Assembly: GCA_964387935.1 (NCBI GenBank)
Contig: CAYLZN010000360.1
Location: forward strand, 1-5,615
DNA: 5,615 nt
Direction: 5' to 3'
Source of the DNA: CAYLZN01 sp964387935
GTDB taxonomy: Bacteria; Acidobacteriota; Vicinamibacteria; Vicinamibacterales; JAFNAJ01
The first letter of the stretch is position 1. Each line of letters begins with the position of its first letter. Made by a program: the position numbers and the translations under genes. The notes below the pieces were generated by a model that was given only the letters and a program-made list of their open reading frames with translations, was not told the DNA's origin and made no database searches. Of this stretch, positions 1 to 5,615 are shown piece after piece.

Positions 1-90
1 GTCGCCGAGCCTGAATATCCGCTCGATCCCGATCAGCTCGATCTGGGGCGCACTCATGGACGAATTATTTCGCAGCGGGAGTGACTTTGT
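1..90 (+). other. Probable upstream coding sequence of the propeller gene in another frame (possible frameshift)
   Basis: The propeller frame is closed by TGA at 12-14, and its codons from 15 to about 60 are atypical for this genome (ATA, several CGA, TCA, TCT). The frame starting at position 2 is open to 256, and over its first 60 bases its codons end mostly in G or C (CTG, ATC, CGC, TCG, CCG, AGC), as in the neighbouring genes. A net shift of one base between about 15 and 90 would join that frame to the propeller frame. The upstream peptide is too short to recognise, so this rests on codon use alone. Confidence 0.35.
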
Positions 91-737
91 CATCCGTCAC
101 GACATGGGCGCCGGCCTTCACGCCGGATGGGGCGCGCGTGGTCTACCACGCGGTGCGCGGGGAGAACACCACGCTGTACCGCATCGATCGCGACGGCACG
201 AACCAACTCGCGCTCGCCGAGACCAGTCCCACCTGGGGCGCGGTGGTGAGCCCTGATGCGCAGTCGGTCTACTTCACGGATGCGACCGAGGGCATCAAGC
301 GTGTCGCGATGAGCGGGGGCAAGGCGGAACCGGTGAGCACGCCGGTGCTCGAGTCGCTCGGCAGACCGGTGACGCTCATCGCGATGTCGCCGGATGGTCA
401 GCGGCTGGCCGTGAGCTACCAGGACGCCGAACGGCGGGGGTTCAGGACCGCGGTGGTCGCCACCGACGGGGGCGGCACGCCGGTTAAGCTGGATCTCCCC
501 TCCCGCTGGCTCCACTTCAGCACCGACGGGCAGTCGCTGATCTACGCGGCGGCCCAGAAGGGCGTCGGCAACCTGGTCGCGCAGCCGATCGCGGGAGGCG
601 CGCCGAAGCCGCTCACCGACTTCAAGTCGGAGAGCATCCTGCGCTTCGCAATCTCGCCGGACGGACAGGCGCTCGCCTCCACCCGCGGCACCGTGCGCAA
701 CGACCTGATCCTGCTTCGGGACCAGGGTCCACGCTGA
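81..737 (+). CDS. C-terminal part of a TolB/WD40-like beta-propeller protein (5' end missing or frameshifted)
   Basis: The 218 visible residues contain five regularly spaced propeller signatures of the type (F/V/M/I)SPDG followed by a hydrophobic strand: FTPDG near residue 13, VSPDA near 56, MSPDG near 102, FSTDG near 146 and ISPDG near 191. The C-terminus (residues 164 to 214, with NLVAQPIAGGAPKPLT and RGTVRNDLILLRD) closely resembles the end of the WD40-like/TolB-like domain that follows a protein kinase or winged-helix domain in many acidobacterial regulators. That makes it a sensory or protein-interaction domain, not an enzyme. No kinase, DNA-binding domain or signal peptide is visible. 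The frame is open only from position 15 (TGA at 12-14), and GTG at 81 is the first start codon, without a properly spaced ribosome binding site. The true protein probably starts upstream and is either frameshifted here or is a remnant. The propeller assignment is firm; the parent protein is inferred. Confidence 0.72.
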   Translation: MTLSSVTTWAPAFTPDGARVVYHAVRGENTTLYRIDRDGTNQLALAETSPTWGAVVSPDAQSVYFTDATEGIKRVAMSGGKAEPVSTPVLESLGRPVTLIAMSPDGQRLAVSYQDAERRGFRTAVVATDGGGTPVKLDLPSRWLHFSTDGQSLIYAAAQKGVGNLVAQPIAGGAPKPLTDFKSESILRFAISPDGQALASTRGTVRNDLILLRDQGPR

Positions 738-754
738 CCGCACGCCGCCCCCCG

Positions 755-857
755 CCGTACGCCCGTGGCCGTACGCCCGTGGCCGTACGCCCGTGGCCGT
801 ACGCCGTGTTCTGTCCGTACGCCGCCGTACGTCGTACGCCGTACGCCGTACGCCCGT
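755..857. repeat. Tandem 7/14-bp repeat array with nine CGTACG palindromes
   Basis: Three perfect head-to-tail copies of the 14-mer CCGTACGCCCGTGG lie at 755-768, 769-782 and 783-796, followed by a degenerate copy from 797. After a short break (TTCTGT) there is a run of heptamers: GTACGTC at 827, then GTACGCC at 834, 841 and 848. The 14-mer is itself two related heptamers (CCGTACG and CCCGTGG), so the basic period is 7 bp. The palindrome CGTACG occurs at 756, 770, 784, 798, 816, 826, 833, 840 and 847. The array fills most of the gap between the propeller gene and the transporter gene. The copies have no unique spacers. Its role is unknown; slippage-generated intergenic repeat, protein binding sites or transcription insulation are all possible. 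Confidence 0.9.
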
Positions 858-863
858 CTTGTC

Positions 864-872
864 TGCGATAAT
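864..872 (+). promoter_or_regulatory. Possible extended -10 promoter element
   Basis: TGC followed by GATAAT matches an extended -10 (TGN plus a TATAAT-like hexamer, one mismatch). It is the only AT-rich stretch in the GC-rich gap. It lies 20 bp upstream of the transporter ATG, so a start of transcription near 879 would leave a very short leader. No convincing -35 is visible: the region about 17 bp upstream falls inside the repeat array. Tentative. Confidence 0.35.
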
Positions 873-892
873 CACGCGTCACGTCGTTGTCC

Positions 893-3754
893 ATGCTCAC
901 GCGGGCTCGGAAGTTCCTGGATGTGCGACCCGGCGAGGGACTGCCCCTCGCGGTGGCCTGTAGCTACGTCGCCCTGGCGGTCGGGTCGTTCCTCCTGGCC
1001 CGGCCCATTCGCAACGGGTTGTTTCTCGGCGAGTACGGCTCGTCCAAGCTGGTGTACGTCTACGTCGCCGTCCCGCTGGTCCTGTCGCTGCTGGTCCCGA
1101 TCTACCAGCGTTTCGCCGCCCTGGTGGGCGAACGGATCGCGGTGACGGCGAGCCTGATGTTCCTGGCGTCGAACGTCGTGGTGTTCTGGTGGGCCATCGT
1201 GTACCACCAGGCCGCCTGGCTCACGGCGGCGTTCTACGTCTGGGTGAACTGCTATGGGGCCATCGCGCCCGTCCAGGCGTGGATGTTCGCGAGCGAGGTC
1301 TTCGATGCCCGCCAGGCCCGGCGACTCTTCGGCCTGGTCGGCAGCGGGGCGTCGTTCGGCGCCATCATGGGCGGGGTCCTGGCCGGGTGGCTGGTGGGGC
1401 CGCTCGGGACCGTCAACCTGTTGCTGGTGCTCGCAGCGCTCATCGCCGCCAGCGCCGTCGTGGTCAACTTCGGCTGGCGTTGCCGGCGCCGGGACATCGA
1501 CCGCGTGGGGCCCCAGACGACGACGTCGCGGGACAGGTCACCCCTGATCGAGACGTGCCGCCAGATCGTCGCGACGCCCTATCTGCGGAACATCGCGCTC
1601 CTCGTGTCACTGGTGGCGGTCATCACGCTGTGGGTCCAGTTCCTCTTCCAGGCCGGGGCCGAACAGCAGTTCGCCGGGGACCCGGACCGGATGACGCGGT
1701 TCTTCGGCAACTTCAACTCGCTCATGGGCGTGGGGGCCCTGCTGATCCAGATCTTCGCGACCGGGCCGGCATTGCGGAAGTTCGGGCTGGGCGTCACGAT
1801 CCTGCTGCTGCCGCTGCTGCTCGGCATGGGCATCATGGCCATCGCGCTCACCGCGTCGCTCTGGGCGGTGCTCCTGACGAGCGCGTTCGACCAGGGGCTG
1901 CGGTTCTCCATCGACAAGGCCACCTTCGAACTGCTCTACCTGCCGATCAGCGCCACCACCAAGAACAACGTCAAGCGCGTCATCGACCTCATCTTCAGCC
2001 GGACGGCCGACGGGATCGGGGCCGTGGTGCTCGGGCTCGCGACGACCGGCTTTCTCGTCCTGCCGGGCTTCGGCCTGGGTCTGCGCGGGGTCGCGCTCAT
2101 CTGCCTGGCCATGATCGCCGTGTGGCTCTGGCTGGCCCGATCCCTGCGGCAGGGGTACGTGGACGCGATCTACGACAGCATCACGCAGCACCGCCTGGAT
2201 GCAGAGCGCGCCGCGGGCACGGTGCTGGACCGTACCGCGACCGACGCGCTGGCGTCGCGGCTGCGTGACGGCGAACTGATCGAGGTGCTGTATGCGCTCG
2301 ACGTGTTCCGGACGCAGCATCGGGGCGTCGTGCATCCCGCGGTGCGCAGCCTGCTCCAGTATCCGGCCCCGGAGGTGCGGAGCCAGGCCATCGCCGTCCT
2401 GAGCGAGGCAGGGGACAAGGCCTCGGCCGGCGCGATCGAGGGCCTGCTCGACGACGCGGACGCGGGCGTGAGGGCCGAGGCGCTGCTCTTCCTGGCGCGC
2501 CATGCGGAGGTGGATCCGCTGCAGCGGGTGACGAGCTTCGCGGATTTCCCGGACTACTCGGTCCAGGCCGGCGTCGTGGCGTTCCTCGCGCGCGAGAGCT
2601 CATGGCAGAATCTCGACGCGGCGCGGCTCATGCTGCAGCAGATGATCGCCGACACGGGGCCCACGGCGATGCAGACCAAGATCGAGGCGGCGCGCGTGAT
2701 CAGCCGCATCCCGCGAGCGTTCGACGAGGAGCTGGCAGCCCTCCTGGACGACGACAACGCGGAGGTCGTGCGCGCGGCGCTCGTGGCCTCGGGGCAGCGG
2801 AAGGACCTGGGCACGATCGCCCGCATCCTGCCGAAGCTCGAGGACGGCGAACTGCAGGAGGACGCCGTGCCCGCCCTGGTCCACATGGGCGAGGCGGCGG
2901 TCCCGACGCTGCGGGCGGCGCTCGAGGCCCCGGAACAGCCGCTGCCCGTGCGCATGACCGTGCCACGCGTCCTCGCCATCATTGGCGGGGCCGGGGCGCG
3001 CCAGGCCCTCGTGGACAACCTGCTCATGCCCGAGGCCGACCTGCGGTACGAGGTCATCGACGCGCTCGCGGATCTCCATGCGCGACATCCCGGCCTCGGC
3101 GTCGATCGCCAGGCCGTCGAGATGGTGCTCACCAACGAGATCATGGCGCACTATCGCTCGTACCTGATCCTCGGGTCGCTCGAAGCGACGTTCAACGTGG
3201 AGGATCCAGCCGTGCAGGGGCTGCAGCACGCGATGCAGGCGGAGGAGGACCGGATCCTGGCCCTCATCGATCCCCTCCTGCCCAACATGGACATGAAGAG
3301 CGTCGCCGTGGCGCTCCGGTCCGAAGACGCCGGCCTTCGCGCCAACGCGCTCGAGCTGCTGGACAACGTGCTGTCGCCGGCGCTGCGACAGCTGGTCGTG
3401 CCGCTCGTCGACGGGCAGGTCTCCATCGACGAGCGTATCGCGCGAGCCACGGAGGTCGTCACGACGCCGGTGCAGTCGCAGGCGGAGGCCGCACGCGCCA
3501 TGCTCGGCAGCGAGAACCCCTGGCTCAGGGCGTGCGGTGTGTACGTGGCCGGTGCGCTGCGCCTCGAGGCGCTGCGCGACCTCATCGAGCCGCTGACGTC
3601 CGCGCGGGACCCGCTGTTGCGCGAAACCGCCCGCGGCGCGCTGCGACGCCTGGAGGCGGCCCCGGAGGTCCCCGGGGCCCCCCTTCCGGCCGCCGAGGCC
3701 GGCGCGCCGACCTACGCCCCCGTGCCGTCGGGTGAACCGTTTGGTGTGGGCTGA
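893..3754 (+). CDS. NTT/Npt-like (ATP:ADP antiporter family) MFS-type membrane protein fused to HEAT repeats
   Basis: This 953-residue protein has two halves. Residues 15 to about 417 form roughly 12 hydrophobic segments (about 17-37, 52-72, 83-105, 108-128, 150-170, 173-193, 232-255, 275-290, 296-318, 320-338, 371-391 and 396-416). RPIRNGLFL near 37, QARRLFGLVGSGASFG near 141 and the stretch from FELLYLPIS to IDLIFSRTADGIG (about 345-376) match the nucleotide-transporter (TLC/NTT) family pattern. Residues about 440 to 920 are cytoplasmic HEAT-type helical repeats, for example around APEVRSQAIAVL and DAGVRAEALLFL, and at SEDAGLRANALELLDNVL. A Pro/Ala-rich tail ends the protein. Fusions of this kind are known in free-living bacteria, some with a cyclic-nucleotide-binding domain, which I do not see here. 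Nucleotide transport is not assured; the substrate is unknown. ATG at 893 was chosen over TTG at 887 although neither has a Shine-Dalgarno site. It probably leads an operon with the next two genes. Confidence 0.85.
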   Translation: MLTRARKFLDVRPGEGLPLAVACSYVALAVGSFLLARPIRNGLFLGEYGSSKLVYVYVAVPLVLSLLVPIYQRFAALVGERIAVTASLMFLASNVVVFWWAIVYHQAAWLTAAFYVWVNCYGAIAPVQAWMFASEVFDARQARRLFGLVGSGASFGAIMGGVLAGWLVGPLGTVNLLLVLAALIAASAVVVNFGWRCRRRDIDRVGPQTTTSRDRSPLIETCRQIVATPYLRNIALLVSLVAVITLWVQFLFQAGAEQQFAGDPDRMTRFFGNFNSLMGVGALLIQIFATGPALRKFGLGVTILLLPLLLGMGIMAIALTASLWAVLLTSAFDQGLRFSIDKATFELLYLPISATTKNNVKRVIDLIFSRTADGIGAVVLGLATTGFLVLPGFGLGLRGVALICLAMIAVWLWLARSLRQGYVDAIYDSITQHRLDAERAAGTVLDRTATDALASRLRDGELIEVLYALDVFRTQHRGVVHPAVRSLLQYPAPEVRSQAIAVLSEAGDKASAGAIEGLLDDADAGVRAEALLFLARHAEVDPLQRVTSFADFPDYSVQAGVVAFLARESSWQNLDAARLMLQQMIADTGPTAMQTKIEAARVISRIPRAFDEELAALLDDDNAEVVRAALVASGQRKDLGTIARILPKLEDGELQEDAVPALVHMGEAAVPTLRAALEAPEQPLPVRMTVPRVLAIIGGAGARQALVDNLLMPEADLRYEVIDALADLHARHPGLGVDRQAVEMVLTNEIMAHYRSYLILGSLEATFNVEDPAVQGLQHAMQAEEDRILALIDPLLPNMDMKSVAVALRSEDAGLRANALELLDNVLSPALRQLVVPLVDGQVSIDERIARATEVVTTPVQSQAEAARAMLGSENPWLRACGVYVAGALRLEALRDLIEPLTSARDPLLRETARGALRRLEAAPEVPGAPLPAAEAGAPTYAPVPSGEPFGVG

Positions 3755-3756
3755 TC

Positions 3757-3763
3757 AGGAGGG
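3757..3763 (+). promoter_or_regulatory. Strong Shine-Dalgarno site of the M81 peptidase gene
   Basis: AGGAGGG lies seven bases before ATG at 3771 and immediately after the transporter stop codon. It decides the start of the peptidase: the longer reading from GTG at 3732 would overlap the transporter, lacks such a site, and would put 13 residues in front of a well-formed signal peptide. Confidence 0.85.
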
Positions 3764-3770
3764 CTGCTCG

Positions 3771-5312
3771 ATGCGTTCACGATTGTTCGTCGTCGCGTGG
3801 GTGCTGGTGGTCGCGCCGGTGTGGGCCGCGGCCGGGAACGGCCAGGGCGGGCCGCCGGTCAAGCCGGTGAAGATCGGCGTGGCCACGTTCTCGCACGAAA
3901 CGTGTACCTTCTGCCCCGATCCCACCGGTGTCGCCGAATGGGAGTTCTACGGGCCGCCGCAGCGGGGCGAGGCCGTGCTGAAGGACGGCCAGTACATCGC
4001 CGGGTTCGTCAAGGCCGCGCGCGAGTACCTCGGCGTGCAGCTCGTGGGCATCCTGTCGCCCCGCGCTGCGAAGGGCGGATCGTCGGGGAGCTGGATCACG
4101 CAGGAGGCCTTCGACAAGTACACGAACGGGTTCGTCGAGGATCTCAAGGCACAGGGGCCCTTCGACGGCGTGTACCTGGCGCTGCACGGGGCCATGGCCG
4201 TGACCAACGTGCCGAAGCCCGAAGCCGAGATCGTGCGGCGCGTCCGCCAGGCGGTCGGCCAGATCCCGGTGGTCGTGACCTTCGATCTCCACGCGAACGA
4301 GGACCGCGAGCTGCTCGAGGCGGCCGACGGCGCCTTCATCGTCAAGCGCTATCCGCACTACGATGCGGCCCTGCAGGGCGAGCGCGCGCTGCGGTACCTG
4401 CTGCGCGTCATCCGCGGCGACTACAGGCCCACGAAGGCGACGCGGAAGCCGGGCGTGCTGACCCCGAGCGTCGTGCAGGGAACCGGACAGTCGCCGGCGA
4501 TGGAGATCATGGAACGGGCCCGCATCTGGGAGGAGCGCACGCCGGACGCCTTCGTGTCCGTCGCGTTCGGGTTCGCCTACGCCGACGTGCCCGACGTGGG
4601 AGCCACGGTCATGGTGATGACCAACAACGACCAGGGGCTCGCCGACCGGATCGCGCAGGATATGTCGGACTTCATCTGGAGGAAGCGGGAGGCGTTCGCC
4701 GGGAAGAAGTACCCCAGGGTCAAGGAAGGGGTGAGCGAGGCGATCGCCGCGGCCCGGGCGGGGCGCGTGCCGGTCGTCGTGGCCGACCACTCGGACCGGA
4801 CCGGGAACTCCACCTGGATCCTCGAGGAACTGATCCGCCAGAACGCGAGCCACGTCGTCGTGGCGACGATCGCGGACCACAAAGCCATCCAGCAGATCAA
4901 GGCCGGGAGCAAGGTGGGCGACCGGGTGCGCGTCGACGTCGGCGGCTACGCGGACCAGTTCGCGAACAAGCCGGTGACGATCGACGGCACCCTGGAGTAC
5001 CTCGACCGCTACGAGGAGCACGCCCTCGTCGCCGTCATCAGGTTCGGCGAGAACAATCGCCTGATTCTGACGCCGGTGCTGCACCAGGTGACGACGCCGG
5101 GGATCCTGGCGGATCTCGGAATCGCCCTGAAGGACGCCGGGATCATCGTGATCAAGTCGCGCGTCCACTTCTGGCGCGGGTTCGTCGAGGACGGCCTGGC
5201 ACGGGCCGTGGTCGTGATCGATGCGCCGGGCCTCGGGCCGGCGGACTTGAGTACCATCCCCTACAAGCACGCGCCCGTGCAGGATCTCTACCCGCTGGGC
5301 CGGAAGCAGTGA
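3771..5312 (+). CDS. Exported M81 family metallopeptidase (MlrC-like)
   Basis: This 513-residue protein has the full set of M81 (microcystinase C-like) motifs: SHET at 41-44, LHGAM at 138-142, DLHAN at 172-176, YPHYD at 194-198, a conserved segment around FAYADVPD at 268-275, and KSRVHF at 462-467. By spacing, E43, H139, D172, H174 and H196 correspond to the metal-site residues I recall for MlrC, so a zinc hydrolase active site looks intact. Length is typical for the family. Residues 1 to about 21 form a signal peptide (basic MRSR, hydrophobic core, AAA end), so the enzyme probably acts in the periplasm or outside; the MlrC enzyme of microcystin degraders is one family member, but the substrate here is unknown. 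Two features are unusual: a CxxC at 45-48 holding the only cysteines, and DHSDRTGNST at 339-348 where many members have a glycine-rich DN.GGG motif. It is the middle gene of the probable operon, 16 bp after the transporter. Confidence 0.9.
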   Translation: MRSRLFVVAWVLVVAPVWAAAGNGQGGPPVKPVKIGVATFSHETCTFCPDPTGVAEWEFYGPPQRGEAVLKDGQYIAGFVKAAREYLGVQLVGILSPRAAKGGSSGSWITQEAFDKYTNGFVEDLKAQGPFDGVYLALHGAMAVTNVPKPEAEIVRRVRQAVGQIPVVVTFDLHANEDRELLEAADGAFIVKRYPHYDAALQGERALRYLLRVIRGDYRPTKATRKPGVLTPSVVQGTGQSPAMEIMERARIWEERTPDAFVSVAFGFAYADVPDVGATVMVMTNNDQGLADRIAQDMSDFIWRKREAFAGKKYPRVKEGVSEAIAAARAGRVPVVVADHSDRTGNSTWILEELIRQNASHVVVATIADHKAIQQIKAGSKVGDRVRVDVGGYADQFANKPVTIDGTLEYLDRYEEHALVAVIRFGENNRLILTPVLHQVTTPGILADLGIALKDAGIIVIKSRVHFWRGFVEDGLARAVVVIDAPGLGPADLSTIPYKHAPVQDLYPLGRKQ

Positions 5313-5313
5313 A

Positions 5314-5317
5314 AGGA
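5314..5317 (+). promoter_or_regulatory. Short-spaced Shine-Dalgarno site of the acyltransferase gene
   Basis: AGGA lies five bases before ATG at 5323, just after the peptidase stop codon. It supports that start and tight translational linkage of the two genes. Confidence 0.6.
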
Positions 5318-5322
5318 ACCCC

Positions 5323-5615
5323 ATGGCGCCCGCGACCAAGCCGTTGACTCCTGTGGATGCCGCCTGGTACCACATGGACGGTCCCGTCAACCTCGCCCAG
5401 GTGACGGGGTTCGTCCTGACGACGACGCCCCTGGACTTCGAGCGCGTGAAGGAGGTGTACCGGCGACGAGTCGCGCGTTTCCCCCGGTTCACCCAGTGCG
5501 TCGTGGAGTCCGGCTTCCCGATTGCGACCCCGCACTGGCAGGATCTCCCGGGGTTCGAGGTGGAGCAGCAGCTGCACCACGTGGCGCTGCCCCCGCCGCA
5601 CGACCACGCCGCGCT
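5323..5615 (+). CDS. Wax-ester synthase/diacylglycerol acyltransferase (WS/DGAT), N-terminal part only
   Basis: Ninety-seven residues are visible and the frame is still open at the window end, so the gene continues beyond it. The N-terminus has the family hallmark PLTPVDAAWYHMDGPVNLAQVTGF (residues 7 to 30; compare the PLSP.DA...... pattern of bacterial WS/DGAT enzymes), then LDFERVKEVYRRRVARFPRF (38 to 57), then HW..LPGFEVEQQLHHVALPPP (71 to 92). These match the first part of the acyl-CoA-dependent, chloramphenicol-acetyltransferase-like fold. The family esterifies fatty acyl-CoA to a long-chain alcohol or diacylglycerol to make storage wax esters or triacylglycerols, usually at the inner membrane. 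The catalytic HHxxxDG motif would lie further downstream, outside the window, so activity cannot be judged. It begins 10 bp after the peptidase gene and is probably co-transcribed with it. Confidence 0.85.
   Translation, partial: MAPATKPLTPVDAAWYHMDGPVNLAQVTGFVLTTTPLDFERVKEVYRRRVARFPRFTQCVVESGFPIATPHWQDLPGFEVEQQLHHVALPPPHDHAA

Noticed and set aside
816..831. Hairpin CGTACG-CCGC-CGTACG as a transcription terminator for the propeller gene
   Set aside because: The stem is only 6 bp, there is no T-run after it, and the same palindrome recurs throughout the array, so the hairpin is a by-product of the repeat.
755..857. CRISPR array
   Set aside because: Repeat units are 7 or 14 bp, contiguous, with no unique spacers and no cas genes nearby.
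765..1145. A 126-codon + strand frame starting inside the repeat array
   Set aside because: Its start is translated tandem repeat and the rest is out of frame with the transporter's clear membrane segments.
2602..3735. A 377-codon + strand frame inside the HEAT-repeat half of the transporter
   Set aside because: The translation is a low-complexity Arg/Ala/Gly/Pro string typical of a shifted frame in GC-rich DNA; the overlapping frame has clear helical repeats.
3732..3770. GTG at 3732 as the start of the M81 peptidase
   Set aside because: It overlaps the transporter, has no suitable ribosome binding site and spoils the signal peptide; ATG 3771 has a strong site at ideal spacing.
3777..5492. 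A 571-codon open frame on the minus strand, opposite the M81 peptidase and the start of the acyltransferase gene
   Set aside because: It is Arg/His/Val/Asp-rich with no recognisable motif, and it mirrors a strongly supported + strand gene. Long antisense frames are expected in GC-rich DNA with G/C third positions.

Overview
This is a GC-rich, densely coded window with every recognisable gene on the + strand. The gene types suggest a free-living soil-type bacterium, most likely an Acidobacteriota member (perhaps Vicinamibacteria). They include a TolB/WD40-like propeller C-terminus, a nucleotide-transporter-like membrane protein fused to HEAT repeats, an exported M81 metallopeptidase and a wax-ester synthase/diacylglycerol acyltransferase. 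The taxonomic guess is an inference from gene families and composition; there is no marker gene here.

Layout. Positions 1 to 737 hold the 3' end of a beta-propeller protein whose reading frame is disturbed or begins near position 81; sequence upstream of that looks coding in a different frame. Positions 738 to about 892 are the only real intergenic region. It holds a compact tandem array with 7/14-bp periodicity and nine CGTACG palindromes, followed by a possible extended -10 promoter element. Then come three tightly packed genes. The first (893 to 3754) is a roughly 12-helix transporter of the ATP:ADP antiporter (NTT/Npt-like) class with a large cytoplasmic HEAT-repeat half. The second (3771 to 5312) is an M81 (MlrC-like) metallopeptidase with a signal peptide. 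The third (from 5323, cut by the window end) is a WS/DGAT acyltransferase.

How they fit together. The last three genes are separated by only 16 and 10 bp, and the second and third have ribosome binding sites, so they are probably co-transcribed from a promoter just downstream of the repeat array. Their joint function is not obvious: a membrane transporter or sensor, an exported hydrolase and a storage-lipid acyltransferase do not form a known pathway. No mobile element, CRISPR array or RNA gene was seen. The most interesting items are the repeat array, the NTT-HEAT fusion, and the M81 enzyme, which carries its only two cysteines as a CxxC next to a predicted metal ligand.
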